Below are positions 9,167-18,730 of a DNA stretch of 64,000 bases, in pieces; within the stretch, counting starts at the first letter, position 1, and each line of letters starts with the position of its first letter. The stretch is from positions 1-64,000 of the forward strand of contig DATNLZ010000132.1 of the NCBI GenBank assembly GCA_035602605.1, given 5' to 3'. Made by a program: the position numbers and the translations under genes. The notes beneath the pieces are model-generated. The model was not told the DNA's origin. It ran no database searches and was given only the letters and a program-made list of their open reading frames with translations. This DNA is from DASQHY01 sp035602605 (GTDB lineage: Bacteria; Acidobacteriota; Terriglobia; Acidiferrales; UBA7541).

Positions 9167-9887
9167 TGAAATGATGCGGTACAAGTGTGCGCTGGTGCTC
9201 AGTGAGCTGACGAATACCCGCAGCGCCGAGCGCCAGCATATCCTGTAATTCGGCGCCGGCAAAGGGCCGCCCTTCCGCAGTTGCCTGAATCTCAACGAAG
9301 CGGCCGCTGCCAGTCATCACCACATTCATATCAACTTCGGCTCGCGAATCTTCGTCGTAGGCCAGATCGAGCAGGGCCTTTCCGTTGACCAAACCAACGC
9401 TTGTTGCCGCGACCGTATCAATAAGCGGAAGCGTCTTCAACATTCCCGCGGCGACGATGCGCTCGAGCGCCATCGCCAGGGCCACAAAAGCTCCGGTGAT
9501 GGAAGCAGTGCGCGTTCCTCCATCAGCTTCGATAACGTCGCAATCGACCCAAACGGTGCGTTCACCCAAAGCTTGCTGATTGGTGACGGCGCGCAGCGAG
9601 CGGCCGATCAGCCGCTGAATCTCGAGCGTGCGTCCAGACTGCTTTCCTCGAGCCGCTTCACGAGGCGTTCGCTGCTCGGTAGCGCGCGGCAACATTCCGT
9701 ATTCGCTGGTAACCCAACCTTTGCCAGAGCCCTTGAGAAACGATGGAACACCGTCATCGACGGTTGCCGTACAGATGACACGCGTCTTGCCGATTTCCAC
9801 GAGCACGCTGCCTTCGGCGATGGAGATGAAGTCAGGAGTAATTTTTACGGGCCGCATTTGATCAGCGGTGCGTCCGTCGTTTCGCAC
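9150..9887 (-). CDS. rph: Ribonuclease PH
   Basis: 245 residues, full length for the family. A phosphorolytic 3'-5' exoribonuclease that trims tRNA 3' ends. The protein opens MRNDGRTADQMRPVKI and continues with GSVLVEIGKTRVICTATV, GWVTSEYGMLPRATEQRTPRE and RTLEIQRLIGRSLRAV, then DCDVIEADGGTRTASITGAF and DLAYDEDSRAEVDMNVVMTG, all landmark blocks of RNase PH. It lies 33 bases after the GerMN gene and overlaps the likely rdgB start, so the three are probably one transcript. The gerM-rph-rdgB order is also the order known in Bacillus. Confidence 0.96.
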   Translation of the reverse strand: MRNDGRTADQMRPVKITPDFISIAEGSVLVEIGKTRVICTATVDDGVPSFLKGSGKGWVTSEYGMLPRATEQRTPREAARGKQSGRTLEIQRLIGRSLRAVTNQQALGERTVWVDCDVIEADGGTRTASITGAFVALAMALERIVAAGMLKTLPLIDTVAATSVGLVNGKALLDLAYDEDSRAEVDMNVVMTGSGRFVEIQATAEGRPFAGAELQDMLALGAAGIRQLTEHQRTLVPHHFSARVR

Positions 9888-9920
9888 ATGGCCTCCGGAT
9901 CAAAAAACAACAGTGCCGAC

Positions 9921-10712
9921 TCAAGGCTTGCGAACAGGCGGGTCCAGTTTGCCGGGAGCGGGGGTGGGTGTCAACTTCGCCGGAGCGTTCGGATTCTTCG
10001 TGAGTGGTGGATCAGGATTTTTTGTGGGTGGTAGGGCAGTCGCCGGTGCAGCACCGCGTTGCGGAGTTGGGGGCTCGCTTTTTGCCGGGGCGGCAGGAGA
10101 TTTAGGAACGGATTCGGCTGGTGGTGCACTATTCCGGACCAAAAAGAAACCAGTGAGATCCAGATGGCCTGCAAGCGTTTCTGTTTCCTGGCCGTGAATC
10201 AGGATCTTGAGTCTGCGCACCTGTGGAACATTTGCTTCGAGCGTTCGCGCGATCGAATCAACAGCCATTTGCTCACTGTCAATGCCCGATGGAATCGCGG
10301 TGGCGAGTGCTTCCGAGAAATCAGCAATAGCGGTTCCGTCCTTCAGGAGATAAAACTCCAAAAGTGTAGCTTCGGGGGGAAGCGTTCGGAGCTCGGAGTT
10401 GACCGGACCAGCGATCAACGTATCCAGAATCTGCTTGGCGCGCAGCACCGGATCTGCGGAGAGACCCAGCTCAATTTCGACGGGAGCGAGCGCCACGGAA
10501 CTGTGCGGCGATGCCCAGAAAAACTTGGCTTTCACCATCACGTCGGTGGGCGTCGCGATTTTAGGCTGCTCGATGGCTCGTCGAGCCTGTTCGCTCCTGA
10601 GTTGCGCCTGGCGGAGCTCAGCCACACGGCGGCGCAGGCTGGCGAAATAAACGCTGCCAATAAGTACAGCGACCACCAACGCGAGAATGACCCAGCGAAT
10701 CCAGCGGGGCAT
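9921..10712 (-). CDS. GerMN-domain membrane-anchored protein
   Basis: 263 residues. An N-terminal transmembrane anchor (WVILALVVAVLIGSVYFASL) leads into a GerMN domain at about residues 60-185: LRAKQILDTLIAGP, LPPEATLLEFYLLKDGTAIADFS, GIDSEQMAVDSIARTL and PQVRRLKILIHGQETETLAGHLDLTGFF. GerMN domains occur in cell-wall-associated proteins of spore formers and of many non-sporulating bacteria. The last ~80 residues are a low-complexity Pro/Ala/Lys tail. Its ATG overlaps the amidase stop by one base (TGATG), a sign of translational coupling, so it probably works with the amidase at the peptidoglycan. Precise function unknown. Confidence 0.88.
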   Translation of the reverse strand: MPRWIRWVILALVVAVLIGSVYFASLRRRVAELRQAQLRSEQARRAIEQPKIATPTDVMVKAKFFWASPHSSVALAPVEIELGLSADPVLRAKQILDTLIAGPVNSELRTLPPEATLLEFYLLKDGTAIADFSEALATAIPSGIDSEQMAVDSIARTLEANVPQVRRLKILIHGQETETLAGHLDLTGFFLVRNSAPPAESVPKSPAAPAKSEPPTPQRGAAPATALPPTKNPDPPLTKNPNAPAKLTPTPAPGKLDPPVRKP

Positions 10713-11569
10713 CAGTTTCCTCCACTCGAGGATGGGATGGAGGGCGCAGCATCATAGTACGAGCGGAAAGAAGTGACTGCGCGGGCAACGCCTTCGGCAA
10801 GATTTGGAGCCATTTCGAAGAGAGTGGCACGATCTTCCACCGAAACACTGGAGAGCTCGATGGCGATTGCCGGTGCGGCTACGTTACGAAGTTGGCGAAC
10901 GGCAGCGGCGAGATGCGTGCCAGGTGAGCCGCGAAATCGGTGCGTGAGTTGGATTTGAGTGAGCTCGGCCAGATGCTGGCTCAGAGGAAGGAACGGAATT
11001 TGGGCGCGATCCCAGCTCAGCAAGCCGTTCCTATCGTTAGTTGCCGGTGAAGCTGCAGGCGTTGCGACTCCGAGTTCGTATGGAGGAGCAAAAATATAGA
11101 CGCGGACGGTGCTTGGCGGGCCGGTCGAAGAAATGTGGAGAGTAATGAATACCGCGCCGCGCTGCCCATTGGCGATGGCCGAGCGATCGTCGAAGGAGGG
11201 ATTGTCGTTACCCTGACGAGTTTCTACGACGCGAATTCCAGTGGACTCGAGCGCTTTGCGAACCTGCGTCGAGAAATTCAACAGGACCTCGCTTTCGCGA
11301 ATTCCTCCGGAGCCACGCGCGCCGGTGTCGGTTCCGCCGTGCGCCGGGTCTAGCACGACCACGTTGAGCGTGGGTCGCGCGGGCAAGGGGAGTGGAGGCG
11401 GAGTCTGCGTTGATTGAGTCTGGGGTGGGAGAATTTGCTGAGCTGGCGATAACAGTGGCGATGGAGTTTGCGCTGGCTGCTGTGGCGACTGAGCGGCGAA
11501 GCGGGTCGCGGAAAGTGCGGCCGCGGAGAAAAGGAATACAACGGCTAGAAAATATACTCGGCGATTCAC
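10712..11569 (-). CDS. N-acetylmuramoyl-L-alanine amidase (Amidase_3)
   Basis: 285 residues, GTG start with no evident ribosome site. A signal peptide/anchor (YFLAVVFLFSAAALSATRFA) is followed by a Pro/Gln-rich linker and an Amidase_3 domain from about residue 68. The zinc ligands are visible: VVLDPAHGG (H77), RESEVLL (E92/94) and FITLHIS (H145). TRQGNDNPSFDDRSAIAN and AIAIELSSVS complete the fold. The enzyme cuts the bond between muramic acid and the stem peptide, usually in daughter-cell separation or wall remodelling. Head of the operon amidase-gerMN-rph-rdgB-nth. Confidence 0.9.
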   Translation of the reverse strand: MNRRVYFLAVVFLFSAAALSATRFAAQSPQQPAQTPSPLLSPAQQILPPQTQSTQTPPPLPLPARPTLNVVVLDPAHGGTDTGARGSGGIRESEVLLNFSTQVRKALESTGIRVVETRQGNDNPSFDDRSAIANGQRGAVFITLHISSTGPPSTVRVYIFAPPYELGVATPAASPATNDRNGLLSWDRAQIPFLPLSQHLAELTQIQLTHRFRGSPGTHLAAAVRQLRNVAAPAIAIELSSVSVEDRATLFEMAPNLAEGVARAVTSFRSYYDAAPSIPSSSGGN

Positions 11570-11768
11570 TCGAAGGAGAATAGCAGAAAAGCCGCGAGGG
11601 TGGCTGGCCCCGCGCAGGATGATTTCCCAAAAGAAAACTCGAATGCCCTCATTACGAATTTCATTCTGAGGCAGTCAAAAGACTTTGTCCGGCACCCAAG
11701 CACATGGATCCCACCAACCTCAATCCGGAAACCCGCACCCTGGAAACGGCGCGAGCGTGCGACAGGCA

Positions 11769-13544
11769 CTAATTTTCGTCTTCGCGACCTTTGGTGCGGA
11801 CTTTGCCGATGAAAGTGCCCCAATTAGCCAGAATTGTGCGCGGCGAATTGGGGATGTATTCGGCTGCGAACCAGACTGTGTTGCCATCGGCGACGGCAGC
11901 CGAGTAGTCACCCCAGCGTCCGCTTCCGGCACCGCCAAACGCCTGGTAACCTGAAAAGCCGTCCTCGGGAGCGGCCCCTAACGCTGCTATTTGGACGCTG
12001 CCTGCACCGTTCTCAGAATCCATCTTCGTAAAGGCCACGCTGGGGAAGTAGTCACGGCCAGAAAGGGAGAAAGTCATGACCGCTTTACCTTCTTTGGTGA
12101 CTCCCATCGAAGGGAAGAATAGATTGTTGTCTTTGACTGCCACGTAGCCTTGGTTTTCCATCTGGGCTGCCAGCTGGCCATGTTCCCACGATGGCTCAAC
12201 AACGAAATAGGCTATCCCGGCAAGAATGTTTGGGCCATTCTTGAGCGCAGTCGTGACCGCCGACCAAAGCTTACCTTCCGCGAAGACGACTTGTTGCATG
12301 CGGTGTTCATTCGTCGCGACAAGTTCCTCAGACTCTCCGAACAGTTTACCTAGAGGAATTGGTCCCGCCTTCTGTTCGGCATCAGGAGGGATGGCGTAGA
12401 CCTCACTGTTAATCGAAACGTTACGCAACTTCAGGTTGGGTGCAAACTCTCGGAGCGACCGGGTGTTGGTAAGCGCCCACACAGTCACCTGGTCGTTGAA
12501 AACACGTGTGATATTGAACGTGCTCATGAAGAACTCGACGCCGGGATTGCGATCCTCGTCTTCTTCCTGAAGGCTGGGAGATGTGGCTGGCTGAACCGAA
12601 AAAGCGAAGCCTCCCGCTACGGTCAGGCCGCTGAGGTGAACCACGGTAGGCATGATGCCCGAGCCGAGCGCCTTCTTGGACATCGCGTAGAGCTGAACGC
12701 CGCCGTAGCCGCCAGTCACCAGCGAGAATGCATTGGTAGTGATATAAAAGCCATTTGCGTCAGCGCCGATGAGAGGCTGGTCACCAAAACAGGGACACGA
12801 TCTCGAGCCATCGTTGGTCACGTCCAGCTTGAAAAGACGGAAACCGAGTGTCGGGTCACTCGTGGCGCTGACGGCAATCAAAAGGTGGCTGCTATTAGCA
12901 AAGTCGCCGGTACGCCGATCAACATCGATCTGCAAGGCGACGATGAACCAGCGTTGTAGTTGAGAATCGAAGTAGCATCGGGGGTCGCTTACGAAGTCAC
13001 CATAAACCGGCGGGGTACTGCGGATGATCTCGGGAGCGAGTTGGAAGAACTGGTTGAGCGGCGTGGGCCCAGCAAGTCGCGAGCCGGTGTGCTGATCGAA
13101 GACAGCCAAAGCGTCGTTCACGGCCTCGAGAATGAAGCCTTTTCCAGCCGCCAGTCCTTGGTCTGGGGGCTCCAGGTTGAATTGACTGTCAGCATATATT
13201 CCGGTTCCTGCGAGGCGCTGGTCTCGATGTGTGAGACCAGGGAAACCAAACGACATTGACGCCAGAGGAGCAATGACCTGAGCTTTCGGTTCGGGAAACT
13301 GTGACACTGCCAGGGATAACCTGGGCTCCATCAAGCGCGTGATATCGAAGTCATGCGACCGCTTTACTCGCAGGTCGTCTTTAGCGATGTCGCCAAGGAC
13401 CGGGGTGCCGAGAGATGTATTTCCTCCGGCGGTCAACTGAAGATAGGAAACTTTTGTTGGTGCATCTTGCGCCCGCAAGTTAGATGTAGTTGCCAAGATT
13501 ACAAGGATGGCTGAAGCGGCAAAATAGAAAATTTTGGTTTTCAT
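11769..13544 (-). CDS. Secreted protein of unknown function, probable beta-propeller
   Basis: 591 residues from ATG at 13544, which has GAGGGG seven or so bases upstream; the frame is open a further 35 codons but those lack signal character. The signal peptide is MKTKIFYFAASAILVILATTS cleaved near NLRAQDA. The body has repeated short phrases on strands: EPPDQGLAAGKGFILEAVNDALAVFD, CYFDSQLQRWFIVALQ, LIGADANGFYITTN and a closing GRWGDYSAAVADGNTVWFAAEYI. These resemble secreted acidobacterial proteins with a propeller-like fold; I cannot name a family with certainty. No catalytic motif visible. It lies just downstream of a VWA protein on the same strand. Confidence 0.75.
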   Translation of the reverse strand: MKTKIFYFAASAILVILATTSNLRAQDAPTKVSYLQLTAGGNTSLGTPVLGDIAKDDLRVKRSHDFDITRLMEPRLSLAVSQFPEPKAQVIAPLASMSFGFPGLTHRDQRLAGTGIYADSQFNLEPPDQGLAAGKGFILEAVNDALAVFDQHTGSRLAGPTPLNQFFQLAPEIIRSTPPVYGDFVSDPRCYFDSQLQRWFIVALQIDVDRRTGDFANSSHLLIAVSATSDPTLGFRLFKLDVTNDGSRSCPCFGDQPLIGADANGFYITTNAFSLVTGGYGGVQLYAMSKKALGSGIMPTVVHLSGLTVAGGFAFSVQPATSPSLQEEDEDRNPGVEFFMSTFNITRVFNDQVTVWALTNTRSLREFAPNLKLRNVSINSEVYAIPPDAEQKAGPIPLGKLFGESEELVATNEHRMQQVVFAEGKLWSAVTTALKNGPNILAGIAYFVVEPSWEHGQLAAQMENQGYVAVKDNNLFFPSMGVTKEGKAVMTFSLSGRDYFPSVAFTKMDSENGAGSVQIAALGAAPEDGFSGYQAFGGAGSGRWGDYSAAVADGNTVWFAAEYIPNSPRTILANWGTFIGKVRTKGREDEN

Positions 13545-13777
13545 TGATTCCCCTCTTCGGCGAATGTCCCAATCGGTGTGGGGGAAACTCTCTGTGGATT
13601 GGGTTGAACCGGAACTTCCGAGTTTGAACTTTACTGGTGCGCATACCATATGCTTGCCGCCTTATATTTGTCAATCTCGGACGCGCTTGCCTGTCAGCAA
13701 GTAATATGTCCGCTTTTTCCGTCTGTCGGCCGCCAGATGCTGGACATGCGTTTCTCCATCTTTCACGAACCCTTAGG

Positions 13778-14851
13778 TCACTTGGGAACGGATTCCGACG
13801 TAGGGGCTGACGCACTGCTGGCGAGTCTGGCGGGCTGAGGGCGATAGCCATTTCGCGTGCGGATGTGGAATTTCTTGAGGCGCTCACCGTTAAGCTTGAC
13901 GGTGATCGAGCGCCAGCCACGGTTGGGATTCGGCGCCGGGTAGTAGCTTAGCGAATAGAGATGGGCTAAGTCATTTCTAATCGAGGAGAACGCTTTTTTC
14001 TCGTCTCTCCAACTGTTGGCAAAATAAGCTTTTCCGCCAGTGGCCGCGCTCATTCGTTCAAAAACGGCGGTAGACACTGGTTCGAGACGGGCTTCTCTGG
14101 TGCTGATCATGTAGATGGGAATCCCGGTCGATTGGGCGAGCTCAGCGACATCTTCGGGAGGAACCATGCTGGCGTTGTCAGGACCGTTGGAGAAAACGAC
14201 AATCACTTTTCGTCCGGGGCACACGGCGGCATCTTTGACGGTCAACAGCAGGGAATTGTAAAGGGCCGCATCATCTCCGGCGACGGTCGTGCGTACACCG
14301 TTCACGACCTGCGAGCGATCGCCGGTTAAGGGGGCGGCGCGAAAAAGATTGCGGCTATAAGAATAGAAGGCCACTTTGTCCACGGTTTCGAGAGAACGAA
14401 CGAAGTCGGCGATTGCATCCTGGGCAAAGACAAAGCCGCGATACATATAGTTGCTGGTATCGAAGAGAATGAAGACGTTGGCGCCAGCCAGCATGGAATT
14501 GAGCGCTTCGCGCGGATCTAATGACGAGGCCTCGTGCACTGGATCGCGACCCGGTGCCGGGTGTGCGTCCACGTCGGGATTTGCCGGATCGGTCAATTGC
14601 CGGTTGGGCCCGTTGCCTTCTTCAAAACTTGAAATTTTTTCGAGAATGCCATCCTCGGTGATGACGAAATCAGCGGGGCGAAGGCCATTGACATAGTTAC
14701 CTTTGTTGTCGGTCACAGCCACATTCAGCTGCACCAGGTCGACGACAACCCGAAAGCGAGTTCCGTCCCGCTGTGCAACGCTGGGCGTTCCGGAACCGGA
14801 AAGGAAAGCGAGAAAGAGAGCAAGGATTGCTACAAGATATTTTTTGATCAT
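13778..14851 (-). CDS. VWFA-related secreted protein (acidobacterial type)
   Basis: 357 residues with a signal peptide (YLVAILALFLAFLSGSG). The family hallmark FRVVVDLVQLNVAVTDNKGNYVNGLRPADFVITEDG precedes the von Willebrand A domain: VFILFDTSNYMYRGFVFAQDAIADF replaces the usual DxSxS metal site with DTSNY, then KVAFYSYSRNLF, the second metal-site loop DDAALYNSLLLT, and KVIVVFSNGPDNAS. C-terminal SLSYYPAPNPNRGWRSITVKLN is also typical. This domain architecture is strongly expanded in Acidobacteria. Ligand-binding or scaffold role in the periplasm or on the surface. GGAATAGG lies just before the start. Confidence 0.9.
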   Translation of the reverse strand: MIKKYLVAILALFLAFLSGSGTPSVAQRDGTRFRVVVDLVQLNVAVTDNKGNYVNGLRPADFVITEDGILEKISSFEEGNGPNRQLTDPANPDVDAHPAPGRDPVHEASSLDPREALNSMLAGANVFILFDTSNYMYRGFVFAQDAIADFVRSLETVDKVAFYSYSRNLFRAAPLTGDRSQVVNGVRTTVAGDDAALYNSLLLTVKDAAVCPGRKVIVVFSNGPDNASMVPPEDVAELAQSTGIPIYMISTREARLEPVSTAVFERMSAATGGKAYFANSWRDEKKAFSSIRNDLAHLYSLSYYPAPNPNRGWRSITVKLNGERLKKFHIRTRNGYRPQPARLASSASAPTSESVPK

Positions 14852-14919
14852 GGCCTATTCCTTATTGTTGCGATGCGCTCTTTGTTTGAGCCCGCAGATC
14901 TTTGTTGATTCTGATGATC

Positions 14920-17900
14920 TTATTGCTCCCGATGATCTTTGTTGTCCCTGATGATCGAAGGTTGGGAAGAAGCGTTCCCGCCCTCGATTAGCGAGGCAAT
15001 CTTTCCTTGTCGAAACTCATCACCGGTGTCACGCTCAGCGCGCAGCAACGCTGGCCAATCTTCGAGGTCGGTCGCAAAAATCTTCTCGATCATGCGATGG
15101 GTGAGTTCGGGAACCAGACGATTGAGCGTCACCGGTGAATAGCCTTTTTCATCGGCCAGGCGGGCCCAATACAGATTGTTGGAATCCCAAGATTCGGCCA
15201 GCAGGCGGCTGGAGTAACCCGCAAACGCCGGAAAGGGGGCCAGATTCAAGAGTTCGCGCGCGTAGCTGTGCGCAAATGCCGGGTGCGGGACACCAAAATC
15301 TTTCGACAGGCGTTCCCAGCTGACCTCTGCGGGGTATTGCTGAGAAAGCGCAGCGAGTTCCTTGCCCGCACGGCCGAATGTATCGGCACGGTCGGGAAAT
15401 TTTTTCTGATACTCAGCGGCTAGATAAAAAGTATCCGCGGGCATCAGCTGAGGAAGCAAGTCTGGCAAATGTCCTGAACGAAGAGTTAGCTCGAGTCTTT
15501 CCAAGCATTGTGGCAGCATGCGGTCGGAAAGAATTTGAAGGACGCTGTTGCGCAACTCTTCATTTTGAACGGAAGCTTCCAACAGCTCTTCGCCCGCTTG
15601 CTGATAAAGCGCTACGGCGTGGAGTTCATTGCGGGAGACGCCCCACCATCGCGGAATGACCGCGTTAACCAAAAGGCCGGGGACAACTTCCTGCCAGATC
15701 AGGGCCTGCACGTTTTCCGGGGCAATGAAATCCTGCTCGGTGGTTGCAAGAACATAGGGCAGGTCGGCGAGCGATCCGACGAGATGCGCGCCTCCTCCGG
15801 CTGGGGAACCAACTCCGAATAAACGCGGAGCTTGCCAGACACGCTCCAGGCCGCCGATGGTTTCTCCCGAAAAGTCATGGGAGCGAACGAAAAGGGGATT
15901 ATGGTGGAGAATCTGAGCGCCCGGTGGCTCATAGTAAGCATAGGTAAGGCCTACAAGAGTATCTCGCAAGAAAGGCGCAAGCTGACCGCGAGCCAGAGCA
16001 AGTTGCTCGGAAGACCTCGGGGCTTTGATGATCTTCACCAAGTCGGTGCGCATCTGCAATTCGGTGTGGTGATTGTTGTAAATGCCTCCGGCCCATTGAT
16101 CCCGCTCAGAATTACGGAAAATGGGCTGGGGCATTTCGAATCCGCGCAGCTCTTGCGCCAAAGGAATCAATGCATTGGCTGCCGTCTTTACATGGGCGAC
16201 CTCATGGAGGGCGTCACCTAGAGTCAAAATAGTATCGAGAGAAACCAGGCGCTGTTCATCGAGCACAGAACGAATGCGGTTGGCCACCTGCTCGTGCATC
16301 GACTGGCCTTCCGGACTCACCTGACTAGGACCTGCCAGCAAGTCGATGATTCGGTCCTGGGACGCGTCGGGTTTGCCGGTGACCGCGAGCAGCAATTCTG
16401 CGAGTGAGCTGCGGCCGGCGTCGAAAATCTGGGGCGGTGACGCGATCTTTCCAAAAGGCTTGATCACCTTTTTCCAGGAATCGTTCAGGTTTGAACTGGG
16501 GATCTGGCCCTGACGGGTTAAAATTTGCCAGAGGGCGAGGATAGCTTGAAACGTTCCGAGGGCATTTCCGCGCAGGCTATTATTGGAAATGCTGGTCAGA
16601 CTGGAAGCTGTGTTGAGAAAGACCACGATGGAGGTATCGTCCAAACTTGGAAATTCCGAAAAGACCAAATACTGATCGCTGAACTCGGCGAATTTGGCGG
16701 CCAGCAAGGACACCGTTTCAGGACGGAGGCGATGTTCGCGAGGGCGTTTATCGTCTAATTCACTGAACATTAAATAAGCTTGCAGGGGGTGCGCTTCGCT
16801 CTGCAGTCGAGACATCGCAAACAAGGCTTCCAAGAGTTGCCCATCCTGGTGCCACCATTTGGCTTGCCGGCCCAATTGACGGATAAGTTTGTAATCGGAC
16901 TTTTGGCGCAGGATTTGTTTCCACACGTCCAAATTTCCAGGTATGCGAGGATTACCATCAGGCTCCCATTTGACACGAGCCGCTAAAAGCACCAAGCCTG
17001 AGTCGGGCCGAAACACGCCAGATGTGGCTGCCGGAGAAGTGTCTCTTCCCCGAAGCGCCTCATAGAAACGGCGCAACTGGCGAGGTTGGGTGAAATGCAT
17101 TTGCTGGGCGTAATTCATACGTGACAGGGACTCAAAGTAAGCAGCTAGCCAACCGTTGTCCTTCGAAATCAAGCGCAGAACGAATTCGCCTGGCGCCTCG
17201 GGGCTAGCGCTCACAAGATCTTTCCAGCCAGGTTCCCCCAAACTTCCTCCCGGCACGATCACCCGCCCACCGCGAATGCGAATGTGAGTGCCGTAGAAAT
17301 CCAAGACGGCGGCGAAGGGAACCATTTTTTTAAAGGCCGGTGACTGGCGCAAGGCATCCTGTGTTTCCACATCCATTCGTGCCAGGGCCCAGTAAAAGCG
17401 TCCGAGAAGAGGATCGCGCAAAAGCATGTCAAGAAGATCTTTGCTTTCGCCTTTGGTCGGCCAATCGCTCCCTACCGAAAGCGCAGGAACGCGAGAGGTG
17501 GGAAAGGGGTACGCAAAAGGCCTGCGCTCCTCGAGGCTCTTCTCCAGGACCGGCAGAGGGAACCCAGAATCGATTGTAATAAAGGCTCTCTGAGCATCCG
17601 AGGTCTCTAGGTATGAGCCGTGCGTTCCACAGTCAGCACGCGTGCGGTAACCGAGAATTTTTAGCAGGGGCTTCGCGTCATCGCACGTAGAAGCGCGTAG
17701 CACCGCGTCTTGCCCGGCAAGTTGCGCCAATTCCCTGGCCTGCTGAACATAGCGACTCAGGAGGATAAGAAACTCCGTTGGTCGCGAGGCTTGAAAGCCC
17801 CGCAAGAACACGTTGCGAGCCAGCAAGGGTGTGACTTCTTCGGGCCTGACTTTCTGGCTGATTCCCGCCATCCGCAAAAAGGATCGCAGGGGGCCCGGGA

Positions 17901-18039
17901 TGGCCACACTTATCGGTTCAGGGGTCGGCACTGGTCGGTCCTCGCCTCGAGGAGACGGGCTTGCGCTTACGGCGATAGGGGCGAAGTACGCGCACAGAGA
18001 GACTGCTACAAGCGTAGGAACACAAAAAGAAGATTTCAT
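14920..18039 (-). CDS. Very large secreted protein, function unknown
   Basis: 1039 residues with a signal peptide (SSFCVPTLVAVSLCAYFAPIAVSASP). I recognise no domain. The sequence looks mostly helical with regular amphipathic stretches, e.g. EFLILLSRYVQQARELAQLA, LDMLLRDPLLGRFYWALARMD, and a C-terminal half rich in LELTLRSGHLPDLLPQ-like helices, suggesting an alpha-solenoid/TPR-like fold. Two Cys (STCDDA, RADCGT) lie close together and could form a disulphide. Codon use and length argue for a real gene; stop at 14920 sits in a short GATGATCTT microrepeat. It is in line with the VWA and the 591-residue secreted protein, so the three may form an envelope complex. Confidence 0.8.
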   Translation of the reverse strand: MKSSFCVPTLVAVSLCAYFAPIAVSASPSPRGEDRPVPTPEPISVAIPGPLRSFLRMAGISQKVRPEEVTPLLARNVFLRGFQASRPTEFLILLSRYVQQARELAQLAGQDAVLRASTCDDAKPLLKILGYRTRADCGTHGSYLETSDAQRAFITIDSGFPLPVLEKSLEERRPFAYPFPTSRVPALSVGSDWPTKGESKDLLDMLLRDPLLGRFYWALARMDVETQDALRQSPAFKKMVPFAAVLDFYGTHIRIRGGRVIVPGGSLGEPGWKDLVSASPEAPGEFVLRLISKDNGWLAAYFESLSRMNYAQQMHFTQPRQLRRFYEALRGRDTSPAATSGVFRPDSGLVLLAARVKWEPDGNPRIPGNLDVWKQILRQKSDYKLIRQLGRQAKWWHQDGQLLEALFAMSRLQSEAHPLQAYLMFSELDDKRPREHRLRPETVSLLAAKFAEFSDQYLVFSEFPSLDDTSIVVFLNTASSLTSISNNSLRGNALGTFQAILALWQILTRQGQIPSSNLNDSWKKVIKPFGKIASPPQIFDAGRSSLAELLLAVTGKPDASQDRIIDLLAGPSQVSPEGQSMHEQVANRIRSVLDEQRLVSLDTILTLGDALHEVAHVKTAANALIPLAQELRGFEMPQPIFRNSERDQWAGGIYNNHHTELQMRTDLVKIIKAPRSSEQLALARGQLAPFLRDTLVGLTYAYYEPPGAQILHHNPLFVRSHDFSGETIGGLERVWQAPRLFGVGSPAGGGAHLVGSLADLPYVLATTEQDFIAPENVQALIWQEVVPGLLVNAVIPRWWGVSRNELHAVALYQQAGEELLEASVQNEELRNSVLQILSDRMLPQCLERLELTLRSGHLPDLLPQLMPADTFYLAAEYQKKFPDRADTFGRAGKELAALSQQYPAEVSWERLSKDFGVPHPAFAHSYARELLNLAPFPAFAGYSSRLLAESWDSNNLYWARLADEKGYSPVTLNRLVPELTHRMIEKIFATDLEDWPALLRAERDTGDEFRQGKIASLIEGGNASSQPSIIRDNKDHREQ

Positions 18040-18287
18040 GATGAAGCCTTGTCCGGACCTTGAGCACCGGCCATCGCTTCCTCAAGGTCCTTAAGTCAGG
18101 GTTAGCCTAAAGAAGATAAATCATCCTAGGTGGTAATCCAAGGGTTTTTCTGGCGGTTGTCCGGAGGAGCTCTGGTGACTGGTGCTAGTACGAATGTCCC
18201 GGCGGGTAGTACGAGCTTGCTATGGTTGGTCCCGGAATAAGAAGGCAATCTTCAAGGGTAGGCTCAGGCTACCGAACGAGGTGGGTT

Positions 18288-18665
18288 ATGCAATTGGCTC
18301 GACGGCCGGAAAGACGGCGAACCGTACGTGTCCCGCTGCGCGTGTCGTTGATGGTCGAAGGGCAGGCGGCCAGCGGAGACGAATTTCGGCGCAGGTCGCA
18401 CACCGAATCAGTGAGCGCGTTTGGCGCCCTCATCCACATGGATATCCCTGTAATTGTTGGGCAAAAATTGACCCTGATGAATGAAGCCACTCAAGAAACG
18501 GTGGAGTGCCGGATCGTTTCCATTCGCCATAGCCGGGAAGGCAAACTGTGCGCGGGGATCGAAATTATCGGCGGGGAAACCAATTTCTGGCATATGTTTT
18601 TCCCAAAGGCCGGCACGCGTCAAGCGATGCGCGGGTCTCGAACTGGAGAGCTGGTTCTGGCGTAG
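18288..18665 (+). CDS. PilZ-like domain protein
   Basis: 125 residues from ATG at 18288, preceded by GAGGTG about five bases upstream. The sequence opens with a basic RRPERRRTVRVPLRVSLMVEG, continues with SVSAFGALIHMDIPVIVGQKLTLMN and closes with VECRIVSIRHSREGKLCAGIEI. This is the layout of acidobacterial PilZ-like proteins: an Arg cluster, a small xSxxG turn and a beta barrel. In PilZ proteins the Arg motif and (D/N)xSxxG bind c-di-GMP; here the Asp/Asn is not conserved (SVSAFG), so nucleotide binding is uncertain. Stands alone between two minus-strand genes. Confidence 0.75.
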   Translation: MQLARRPERRRTVRVPLRVSLMVEGQAASGDEFRRRSHTESVSAFGALIHMDIPVIVGQKLTLMNEATQETVECRIVSIRHSREGKLCAGIEIIGGETNFWHMFFPKAGTRQAMRGSRTGELVLA

Positions 18666-18730
18666 GGTTACCCCGGCTGTGGAACAATTGTGCATCGGGC
18701 AGGGCGTGACATCCTCGCGAAAACTCAGGG

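Noticed and set aside
9150..9295. Upstream extension of rdgB by ~43 codons
   Set aside because: Overlaps rph heavily and has no family similarity; GTG at 9166 fits better.
18212..18226. 15-base match to 45817-45831 (CGAGCTTGCTATGGT)
   Set aside because: In a 64-kb window a few 15-base matches are expected by chance; no wider similarity.
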